Below are positions 10,669 through 19,257 of a stretch of DNA of 64,000 bases, one piece after another. Source of the DNA: Mesorhabditis belari (taxonomy: Eukaryota > Nematoda > Chromadorea > Rhabditida > Rhabditidae); NCBI GenBank assembly GCA_958450365.1, contig CAUEEP010000890.1:700501-764500 (forward strand), given 5' to 3'. The stretch's first letter is position 1. The number at the start of each line of letters is the position of its first letter. The notes under the pieces were generated by a model, which did no database searches, had not been told where the DNA came from, and saw only the letters and a program-made list of their open reading frames with translations. The translations under genes were made by a program, and so were the position numbers.

Positions 10669-13600
10669 ATGCATGTTCACATTTTGGGCATTTGTGGGAC
10701 ATTTATGGGCTCAATTGCCTTATTGGCCAGGTAAAATCGCTAAGAGCAGTCGTTTAAATGTTCAAAAAAGCTTATAAACTTAAAAAACAACTTCAATTAC
10801 AATTTTTATCTAAAATTCGATACTGAAATCTTGTCTATGAATCATAAAACATTCAGAGAACTTGGCCACAAGGTGACCGGTGCTGATGAAAACTCTCATC
10901 CACCAATGAGCACAATGCTTGAAGCACATGGCATTGAGATCATATCTGTAGGTTTCTTTTTAAACATTGAAACTTGAAAAGCTTTACTTTAGACAAGTTT
11001 AGACAAGTTTAGACAAGTTTAGACAAGTTTAGACAAGTTTAGTCAACTTTAGACAACTTTAGTCAACTTTAGACAAGTTTAGACAACTTTAGACAACTTT
11101 AGTCAACTTTAGTCAACTTTAGTCAACTTTTTACAGAAACTATTCCCTATTTCAGAACTATTCCGTATCTCAACTAACTCCAAGACCCGATTTGGTGATC
11201 GTGGGCAAAACGAGAGCTCTAGCTAGAGGCAATCCGATCATTGAATACATAATGAATGAGAAGATTTCATTTGTTTCTGGACCGCAATGGATATATGAAA
11301 GTATTTTGAAAGATCGTTGGGTGATCGCTGTTTCGGGAACTCATGGGAAAACATCAACCACATCGATGATCGTGTGGATCATGGAGAAAGCCGGCTTAAA
11401 CCCCGGGTATTTGATAGGTGAGTCGAAAGACTTATGTTGATTTTTGATAGTCGAATATTGATTATGAGATTTTTACTTTAACCTCCAGCATTGACTCGAT
11501 CTCTCCCATAAGTTTTAGCAAAACAAAAAGCAAAAATGTCTACAGCGGGCGGCTCTGGAGACAGACACTCTAACGATTGTGCCAAAAAGCTGAAAAGCAA
11601 TTAAAGTTGAAGAGATTTAAAGCAAAAACAAGTTCGGAAAGGACGAGAATCGTACCTGACAGCCTGCTTAAAGTGAGGGTAATAAATGGAGGGTAAAAAT
11701 CGAGCCCGATTCCAAGTGGGAAAATATTTCACTTGGAATCGGCCTCGATTTTTACCCTCCCTTTAAGGCAATCGTTTTGTAGACGGACAAAAACCACTTC
11801 GATCACTCCCGCCGAAGACAAAAACCGGCGTGGCTAAGTGGTTTTTCTGATTTTTACGGGGTTTGGCTGGGTCCTTGAAAAACCGAGGGAACCAATTTGA
11901 ATCTCGTACCGGATCGTACCCATATCCGCAGCAGGTCTCCAAGGTGAACAGCCTCTAGTCGATCGAATAATGTAGGTAAGGGAAGTCGGCAAATTAGATC
12001 CCGGATACGGAGATTTGTACTCTTCTGAGTGCATCGGGCGGTAACGCAAATGAACTCGGTGACACCTAGCTAGGCCCGAGCCAGAGTTCTCTTCTCTGGT
12101 TAAGGAACGGACTCGCTGGAAACGGTTCAGCCGAAGATAGCGACGTTGTTTCCGTAAAGCGTCACGGTTTCTGTGGCGTCTCGTGCGCCTGGCTGGGTCC
12201 TTGAAAAACCGAGGGAACCAATTTGAATCTCGTACCAGATCGTACCCATATCCGCAGCAGATCTCCAAGGTGAACAGCCTCTAGTCGATAGAATAATGTA
12301 GGTAAGGGAAGTCGGCAAATTAGATCCGTAACTTCGGGAAAAGGATTGGCTCTAAGGACTGGCCTGGTCGGGCCGTGGCATGAAGTGGGTACGGCTTGAT
12401 CGGGGCTGGGTGACGCTTTTGTGGAGCTTGGCCTCGTGTCGGGACTGTCCCGTGGACTGCCGTGGACTGCCGCGGCTGCGTGCATGGTCTTTGGGCTGTG
12501 TGCTTCGGCCGGCGTGAAACAGTCGACTTAGAACTGGTACGGACACGGGGAATCCGTGGCTAAGTGGTTTTTCTGATTTTTTTACGGGTTTTTGATGAAA
12601 AACCTATTTTGCCCAAAAGTATTTGTCTTTTTATTTTTAATTTCCTATCGATTAAAAAAAAGTTTGTTAAAATCGGTTCATGGGGAGCCGAAATCCCAGA
12701 GTGTGACGAACAGACGGACGGACGAACACTTCTCTTTTATATATAGTAGATAGAATAGATTACCGTTTGACTTTTCGTTCGATTACCGTCGATTTTTCGT
12801 TTGGATTCCAGGCGGTGTCCCTGTGGGCCTTCCTGGTTCAAGTCGTCTCAGCCAAGAATCACCATATTTTGTGATCGAAGCCGACGAGTATGGGACGGCT
12901 TTTTTCGATGAACGCCCAAAGATGTTGCTTTATTACCCGAAAACGCTGATCATTAACAATCTTGAGATGGATCACGGGGATTTCTATGAAACATTAAAGG
13001 AGATCGAGATCCAGTTTGATAATCTCGTCAAGTAAGTTTGATAATGATTAAGCTATGATTAAGAACATTCTGAGCTATGATTTGTCTCGTCGAGCACGTC
13101 GAGCTATGAATAAGAACATTCTGAGCTATGATTCGTCTCGTCGAGCTCGTCGAGCTATGAATAAGAACATTCTGAGCTATGATTCGTCTCGTCGAGCTCG
13201 GCGAGCTATGAATAAGAACATTCTGTGAATCTCTTATTTTATTGAATCTCTATTAGAATGATCCCAAGCAATGGATTGATTGTGCATCCAACTGGAAGTG
13301 CTGCAATTGATAGAGTGATTAGTGATGGATGCTGGACGAGAAGGGAGACAACTGGAGGAAATGGAAAGTTGGAAAATGAAAATGGAAATAGAAATAGAAA
13401 TAGAAATAGAAATAGAGCTCTTATTTGATCATTTCCTTATTTTGTTTTTAGTTGGACAACAAAGCTTCTCTTGTCTGATGGTTCTTCTTTTGAAGTCTTT
13501 CAAAATGGGAAACTTCAAGGAAAAATTGAATGGGATTTGATTGGAGATCATTTTGTTTCAAATTCTCTCTCTGCTATTGCCGCTGTCAATCATATTGGTG

Positions 13601-15193
13601 TAAGGTAAGTGATTTAAATGACTATTACTATTTAAATGACTAATAGAGAATAAAATTTAAGCTCTACTATCTCAATTTAGCTCTGCTATCTCAATCAACG
13701 CTCTACATTCTTTTAAGCTTCCTAAAAGAAGATTAGAAAAGGTAAAACAAAGCTAGAAGTTTAATAACTAACAAAGCAACAAAGCAACAAAGTAACAAAG
13801 CTAAAAAACAATAAAACAATAAAACAACAAAGCAACAAAGTAAAAAAGCTAAAAACAACAAAACAATAAAGCAACAAAGCTAAAAAACAACAAAACAACA
13901 AAACAACAAAGTAACAAAGCTAAAAACAACAAAACAACAAAGCCACAAAGCTAAAAAACAACAAAACAACAAAGCAACAAAGCTAAAAAACAATAAAACA
14001 ATAAAACAACAAAGTAACAAAGCTAAAAAAACAACAAAACAACAAAGCCACAAAGCTAAAAACAACAAAACAACAAAGCAACGAAGCTAAAAAGCATCAA
14101 AACAATAAAACAACAAAGTAACAAAGCTAAATGTTTAATAAACAACTAAAAAAACCGATTTAGTTTGGTCAAATCGGAAATATCGAAATTATTATTGATT
14201 ATGGTCATCATCCAACCGCATTTCAAGCTAATTTAAAAGCATTACGAAATAAATATGGAAAAGATACAAAAATCTTTACGGCTATTGATCCATCAACTGG
14301 TTCACTCAAGTAAATTATACTATTTTCTTTTTAGATTTAAAAGATTAGGCTTGGAATTCACCAAGACACAATGCTAGAAAGCACAAAAGAAGCCGATTTT
14401 GCATATTTTTGGAAAACGGAAAAACTTCATTGGGATATTGAGAGAATTAGGAGACAATGTGAAGAAGATTGTCGATTTGAGGTCAGTCGAGAATCGTCAG
14501 TCAAGAATAGTTTAAGCTGCTTAGTTTAATTTGTGTTTATCTTTTAGATCTATTCATCAGTTGAGGAAATTATTGATCATTTCCTGAAATCAATCAACAA
14601 CAATGTGACTGAAAGAGTGATTTTCATTGCTTTCACGTGAGTAAACTGAGAAATCAGCTTTAGCTTAGGCTTAGGCTTAGGCTTAGGCTTAGGCTTAGGC
14701 TTAGGCTTAGGCTTAGGCTTAGGCTTAGGCTTAGGTGCAGGCTCAGGCTTAGGCGCAGGCTCAGGCCCAGGCTCAGGCTCAAGTTCAGCTTAGCTTTAGC
14801 TTTTAGCTTTAGCTCTTAGCTTTAGCTTTAGCTTTCAGCTTTAGCTTTTAGCTTTCGGCTTTAGCTTTAGCCTTTAGCTTTAGCTTTCAGCTCTTAGCTT
14901 TAGCCTTTAGCCTTTAGCTTTAGCTTTTAGCTTTAGCTTTAGCCTTTAGATTTTAGCTTTAGTTTTAGCTTTAGCTTTAGCTTTCAGCTTTCAGCTTTAG
15001 CTTTTAGCTCTTAGCTTTAGCTTTCAGCTTTAGCTTTAGCTCTTAGCTTTAGCTTTAGCTTTTAGCTTTAGCTCATTTTTTAACTTATTTTCATCAATCA
15101 TCATTTAGATCTTTTGCTTTTGACAATCTACCACAAAAACTCTTTAAAAACTTACAAGATGGAGTCACAGGAAATGAGAAAAAAGAGCTTTAA
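10669..15193 (+). CDS. mpl-like: Murein peptide ligase (Mpl)-like protein, intron-split; horizontally acquired bacterial gene
   Basis: Eleven exons join in frame to 470 codons: 10669-10730, 10857-10947, 11156-11417, 12812-13031, 13257-13367, 13452-13604, 13681-13741, 14164-14309, 14349-14481, 14548-14636 and 15109-15193. Bacterial Mpl (about 450-460 residues) joins L-Ala-D-Glu-meso-DAP tripeptide to UDP-MurNAc with ATP during peptidoglycan recycling. Residues 1-20 start MHVHILGICGTFMG, the Mpl hallmark (MurC has GIGGAGM). The ATP loop GTHGKTSTT is at 112-120, EADEYGTAFFD at 161-171, NNLEMDH at 187-193, a basic KRRLE at 315-319 and DYGHHPTA at 332-339, all in Mur-ligase order. The usual Gly-rich C-terminal motif is replaced by TSFAFDNLPQKL. 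Exon 5 uses a weak GTTGGA donor. The ATG lies 10 bases after TTTTCTAG, a likely trans-splice site, and AATAAA is at 15205. Introns carry four minisatellites and 28S rDNA. The animal substrate is unknown. Confidence 0.9.
10985..11135. repeat. Minisatellite (TAGACAAGTT / TAGTCAACTT)n
   Basis: About fifteen 10-bp units in intron 2 of the Mpl-like gene. Confidence 0.9.
11690..11762. repeat. Long hairpin
   Basis: GGAGGGTAAAAATCGAG..CCGATTCCAAGTG and its reverse complement (CACTTGGAATCGG..CTCGATTTTTACCCTCC) face each other across about 12 bases, just upstream of the rDNA insertion in intron 3 of the Mpl-like gene. Confidence 0.85.
11829..12588 (+). pseudogene. Rearranged 28S rDNA fragment inserted in an intron, flanked by 33-bp direct repeats
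   Basis: Sense-strand large-subunit rRNA sequence fills about 11863-12555, with blocks such as GGGTCCTTGAAAAACCGAGG, AGGTGAACAGCCTCTAGTCG, GGAAGTCGGCAAATTAGATC and GTCGACTTAGAACTGGTACG. The order is scrambled. A copy of the GGCTGGGTCC..TTAGATCC block (11863-11999) precedes an upstream segment (12000-12186, CGGTGACACCTAGCTAG..GTAAAGCGTCACGG), which then continues colinearly into a second copy of the same block (12187-12330) and on to 12555. The whole is bracketed by a 33-bp direct repeat (starting CGTGGCTAAGTGGTTTTTCT) at 11829 and 12555. It lies in intron 3 of the Mpl-like gene. It is too short and rearranged to be a functional rRNA gene. Confidence 0.85.
13050..13230. repeat. Tandem repeat, about 52-bp unit x3
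   Basis: Three units of GAGCTATGAATAAGAACATT..TCTGAGCTATGATTCGTCTCGTC lie in intron 4 of the Mpl-like gene. Confidence 0.85.
13742..14135. repeat. Minisatellite (AACAAAGC / AACAAAAC)n
   Basis: About 390 bp of A-rich units (AAAACAACAAAGCAACAAAGCT) in intron 7 of the Mpl-like gene, between the short exon 7 and exon 8. Confidence 0.9.
14655..15075. repeat. Minisatellites (AGGCTT)n and (TTTAGC)n
   Basis: A 6-bp array GGCTTA grades into TTTAGCTTTAGCTC units in the last intron of the Mpl-like gene. Confidence 0.9.
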
Positions 15194-15965
15194 TTGTTAG
15201 GGAAAATAAAGCAAATTGTAATTGAATTTATACTTTACATAAAATAAACTTTTTATTCATTAGTGGCTCTTTCAATCTTCACTCAAGAAGATTTAAAATT
15301 CAATCTTCACGTTTCGATATTCAGTATTGTTAGGTGTTTCTTTATCGAATTTCATGATGATTGTTTCTGCTACTTTGCTCGGCCTTTGCTTACCGTATTC
15401 TCTCTAATAGTAGTGCGCACTACTATTTTTTCAACTCCCTCCTGGACCGCAATACTATTAGAGAGTACACTACTATTAGTGAGAATACGGTATATGTCCA
15501 TTAAACTTTCCGAACATTAAACTTTTAATGCTTGTACTTATTTATGATTTTTTTCTGAGAAAATAAATATCATTGACAAGTGAATGACACAGGAAAATCA
15601 TGAAATTACTTTTCTAAAAGAAACACTCGAAAAAATGCTGATAACAAGCGCTCTTTCTTTTGCGAATTCAAGAGAATACTTCAAGAGAATTCAAGAGAAT
15701 TCGATCAATACTCTCTCAGAGGAAATTTTTGGATTTTATGCCTTGTCTTATCTTTTTTATATTACCAAAAGAACTGTAAAGTTTCTTGAATTGTTTTGAA
15801 CAACTATTAGCTTTCTTAGATTTCTGGGAACAGCTGAGGACAGCCTTTTTTCACCTTCCATCTCCTTCCTTCTCTTATTAACTTATTTCTCTGAAATTTT
15901 CCCTTTTAGCTCTAAGATTTTCACTTCAAATATCTTCAATCATTTCTTAAAAGAATTTTAGTCCA
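15194..15965. other. Intergenic between the Mpl-like gene and PEBP
   Basis: It contains the Mpl-like polyadenylation signal AATAAA (15205-15210), a second AATAAA near 15242, a short MITE B derivative (15391-15492) and AT-rich sequence. A short open frame at 15584-15799 has no recognisable features. Confidence 0.6.
15391..15492. mobile_element. MITE family B, 102-bp derivative
   Basis: Ends TACCGTATTCTCTCTAATAG and CTATTAGTGAGAATACGGTA with only about 60 bases between. It appears to be an internally deleted family B copy. Confidence 0.8.
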
Positions 15966-17985
15966 ATGCCGGCTGGTTTAAAAGCTTTTACAAGTGAGGG
16001 AGTGGTTGCCGATGTGATCCCCGTTCCACCAAAATGTGTCCTTGATGTCTCCTACAATAGTGGGGCAAAGGTTTGCGAAATATTCTTATAATTGTTTCCT
16101 TTGCTCAAGTTTTGTTTTCTTAAATTATAGACCGATTTTGGAAATGAATTGACGCCGACCCAAGTCAAGGACAAGCCAACAGTCACCTGGGAAAGCGAGG
16201 CCAACGCTTTGTACACCTTGATTTTGACGGGTAATCGACTTTGGATTTAACGATTCTTATATACAGTCGACTCTCGATTTAACGATTTGCTCGGGAGCAA
16301 AAATTTAGATTTAACGATTCTAAAACGTGCCCTGAACGGCCAGCGCTGAGCACCTACGCAGAGACGCAATCTTCGCTATTCAGGGCACGCAGAACCGCCC
16401 GTTGGTTGTTCAGGGCAGCTACGCAGAAGCGTTCGTTGGCCGTTCAGGACAGCTACACAAAACCGAATTGTTGGTCGATCAGGGCAGCTACGTAGAGACA
16501 CAATCTTCGCTATTCAGGGCACGCAGAAACACCCGTTGGTTGTTCAGGGCAGCTACGCAGAGAGGCAATCTTCGCTATTCAGGGCACGCAGGAACACCCG
16601 TTGGTCGTTTAGGGCAGCTACGCAGAAGCGCTCGTTGGCCGTTCAGAACAGCTACACAAAACCGAATTGTTGGTCGTTCAGGGCAGCTACGCAGAGAGGC
16701 AATCTTCGCTATTCAGGGCACGCAGGAACACCCGTTGGCCGTTTAGGGCAGCTACGCCGAGACGCAAGCTTGGCCATTCAGGGCAGCTACGCAAAAGCAA
16801 GGGCGTGGTTTAGAATTTAAAAATCGTTGTATCGACTGTATGTCGAATAAAAATAAAGAAAACCAAAGCCCTAGAAAGGCCCGATTTCAGATCCGGATGC
16901 GCCATCTCGAGCGAATCCAGCTATTCGTGAGTGCATGCATTGGGTTGTTGTAAACATTCCCGGCAGTCACGTGGATCAAGGTGACGAGGCGGCCGAATAT
17001 ATTGGATCTGGAGCTCCAGAGGGCACCGGTTTGGAAAATCGGAAATCCGAATATGCAAATTGGGAAGAGCTTTAGGCCTTCACCGTTACGTTTTCCTTCT
17101 ATACAAACAAAACGGAAAAGTCGATGCTGGTTTTAAGGTGAAATTTTTGAAAACATTTATTTGAGAATATACAGGGTGACCAGAAATAACGTTGCGGCCT
17201 AATTTAGCCTATTTTTTTAAAAATCCAAAAAGACTTTGTGACAGAAACAATTTTTTATTAACAACATGACATAAAGAGAGCATAAAATCGACTTTTCTTC
17301 AAAGTGGCCACCTTTGGCTCCGATGCAGAGCCTCAAACGCTTGATGAAATTTTCGGCGATGGGCCGCTGCTCGGCCGGAGTGATTCGATCCCATTCCCTG
17401 GTCAACGATCGCTTAAGAGCCTCCAAACTTTTGTGGGGTTTTGCACAAACCCTTGCCTTCAAAATTAACCAAAGGCTGTAGTCCAACGGATTGAGATCGC
17501 ACGAATACGGAGGCCATTCCAGGTCGAGATGAAATCCGGAAAGTTTGTCCTACACCAGTCCTGTGTGGATTTGGCTCGATGGAAGGAGCGGAGTCTTGTT
17601 GGAAGTTCCAAAATCCGTTACCAAAATGCTGTAGCCCATGGAAGATCTGCCGAAAATCCCGCAACGTTATTTCTGGTCACCCTGTAGAACTGAAAGTTAG
17701 AGTGTAGAAAATTTATTTTTTAACTTTACTTATTCATGCCATTCTTACAATTTGTTGAAACGAAATAGCGTTGTTTCTAAGTAAACTTTTTTAGATTCGA
17801 AAAAACTCCGCTGAGGGCCGAAAAAATTGGAGTGCTGCCGCTTTTGCTGAAAAACATCATTTAAGCTTAGTGGCCGGGAATTTCTATCAAGTAATCAAAG
17901 ATATAAATCAACAAAACTTTCAATTTTTCAGGCTCAATACGATGATTATGTGCCCATTTTGCACAAGCAACTTTCTGGACAGTAA
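15966..17985 (+). CDS. Phosphatidylethanolamine-binding protein (PEBP/RKIP family)
   Basis: Six exons give 184 residues: 15966-16070, 16131-16230, 16891-17028, 17076-17137, 17795-17890 and 17932-17985. PEBPs are small cytosolic proteins that bind anionic phospholipid headgroups and modulate kinase signalling. The N-terminus [14 protein letters not shown], the pocket motif DPDAPSR (residues 69-75), HWVVVNIPG and the second motif GTGLHRYVF (about 113-121) are diagnostic, and length fits the family. Exon 3 to 4 is a 47-bp intron. Acceptor TTTTAG lies 5 bases before the ATG, so a trans-spliced start is likely. Intron 2 holds a transposon carrying a GC-rich minisatellite, intron 4 a mariner relic, and a SINE lies about 32 bp after the stop. 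The match to C. elegans PEBP proteins such as F40A3.3 is from memory. Confidence 0.92.
16261..16845. mobile_element. Non-autonomous pogo/Tigger-like element enclosing a GC-rich minisatellite
   Basis: The ends are ATACAGTCGA..CGATTTAACGATT and AATCGTTGTATCGACTGTAT, which are inverted and flanked by TA. Between about 16330 and 16800 is a minisatellite of 45-60 bp units around GTTCAGGGCAGCTACGCAGA, much GC-richer than its surroundings. It lies in intron 2 of the PEBP gene. The superfamily is inferred from terminal sequence type only. The open frames inside are repeat artefacts. Confidence 0.65.
17172..17684 (-). mobile_element. Internally deleted mariner element
   Basis: A 513-bp element with near-perfect inverted ends CAGGGTGACCAGAAATAACG at TA sites. 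The minus strand encodes only the C-terminal third of a mariner transposase: [37 protein letters not shown] and a final AKGGHFE. At least two frameshifts separate these blocks. It sits in intron 4 of the PEBP gene. Confidence 0.85.
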
Positions 17986-18017
17986 ACTGCGTTTGTATTT
18001 TTTTTTTTTTTTAAATA

Positions 18018-18382
18018 ATACCGACTGGGGCTACCAGTGGTGAATTTATCGCATACACGAAATATATCAATCACAATACAACGGCACACACAATACTAGG
18101 CTATATCTTAACTTAACCCACGTCATGACAGACGGCTCCCTAACCCTAAGCTCAATGGGGAACTAAATAGCTTTTTTGGTGGTGAAGGGAAGATGACGAT
18201 GAAGGAGTGGCTTGTCACTTTAAAGAACTGGGGCCACAACCACCAGACTGCCCTCCAGAAAACCTCTCAACCCGAAGGGAAAGGAAATCCGAAGGGGGTG
18301 ACCATGTCGCATGTGGGGTTCGAACCCTCGACCTTCCGATTAAGATAAAAGACACTTAACCAGTCAGCCACACGTGCTCACG
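18018..18382 (-). mobile_element. tRNA-derived SINE, copy 2
   Basis: Nearly identical to 2555-2918 and in the same orientation, with the same A-box and B-box. Here a T run (an A tail on the minus strand) is present, and TGTATTTT occurs on both sides as a possible 8-bp target duplication. It lies about 32 bp after the PEBP stop codon, so the PEBP 3' UTR is very short or includes SINE sequence. Confidence 0.85.
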
Positions 18383-18429
18383 TGTATTTTGTTCTTTTCT
18401 TGTGAAAAACGATAAATGAGATCAATATA

Positions 18430-18690
18430 CAGTTGACGATAGTAAATGACGATAGTAAATGACGATAGTGAATGACGATAGTAAATGACGATAGTGAATG
18501 ACGCTCGATAGTGAATGACGCTCGATATTGAATGACGCTCGATAGTAAGCCATGCTCAATTCTAAGCCATGCGCAATTGTAAGTCATGCTCAATTGGAAG
18601 TCATGCTCAATTGTAAGCCACGCTCAATTGTAAGCCACGCTCAATTCTAAGTCATGCTCAATTGTAAGCCACGCTCGATAGTAAATCACT
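18430..18690. repeat. Minisatellites (GATAGTAAATGAC)n and (AATTGTAAGCCACGCTC)n
   Basis: Two related short-unit arrays merge, 12-13 bp then 17 bp, in the intergenic space between PEBP and the CRAL-TRIO gene. Confidence 0.85.
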
Positions 18691-18822
18691 TTTGGAGAAT
18701 CCCTCCAATGGTAAACACGTGTATTTAACGCTAATTGATGTGCTGGTGTGTCTGGTGTGTCTATTGGTGACGTCATACTTTCAATGGTTTTCGATGGGCC
18801 AAAAGCCGCCCCACCTTTCCCA

Positions 18823-19101
18823 TATCACAGAGATAACTTGATCAATTATCAATAGCATTTCAAAGAAACGATGATCTTTATGCGTTCGATGTGCGCGGAA
18901 AATGATAACATTCAGCATTTGGCTGAATGTTATCATTTGGGTTTTCAGTTTGATTCTCTTTGAATTTTGTTGTCTTTCTCAATTGTCTTTCTCAATGATG
19001 CCAAATGCTGAATGTTCTCATTTTCCGCGCACATCGAACGCATAAAGATCATCGTTTCTTTGAAATGCTATTGATGATTGATCAAGTTATCTCTGTGATA
19101 T
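18823..19101. mobile_element. MITE with about 95-bp terminal inverted repeats
   Basis: The left arm ATATCACAGAGATAACTTGA..GATCTTTATGCGTTCGATGT..CATTTGGC returns inverted as GCCAAATGCTGAATG..CTCTGTGATAT with few mismatches. The left arm also carries an inner GAATGTTATCATT repeat. A partial terminal match (TATCTCTGTGATATCATTTT) occurs at about 9000. No coding capacity. Confidence 0.8.
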
Positions 19102-19257
19102 CTTTTGGCGAGAGGCTACATACGGTTACGGTAACTTTTCTCGTGTAAACTATTTATTTAAAATCAAAATTTGTAAGAATACCTTTTGTAGCAATATGTA
19201 CATACCATCGGGATTTAGAATATCAAAATGAAAAATGAAAAAAAAAGAAAGCAATTT

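Noticed and set aside
11834..12485. Open frames on the minus strand at 11.8-12.5 kb
   Set aside because: They are the antisense of 28S rRNA fragments.
10669..15193. Mpl-like sequence as bacterial contamination of the assembly
   Set aside because: Ten introns with eukaryotic splice sites, nematode-type minisatellites inside them and clear nematode genes on both sides rule out a contaminating bacterial contig.
10669..15193. MurC or folylpolyglutamate synthase instead of Mpl
   Set aside because: The N-terminal GICGTFMG motif, the SGPQW and NPGYLIGG segments and the HHPTA order follow Mpl. MurC has GIGGAGM, and the folate enzyme lacks this N-domain.
16402..16820. Two Arg/Gly/Gln-rich frames in the PEBP intron
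   Set aside because: They come from a GC-rich minisatellite within a transposon, between well-supported PEBP exons.
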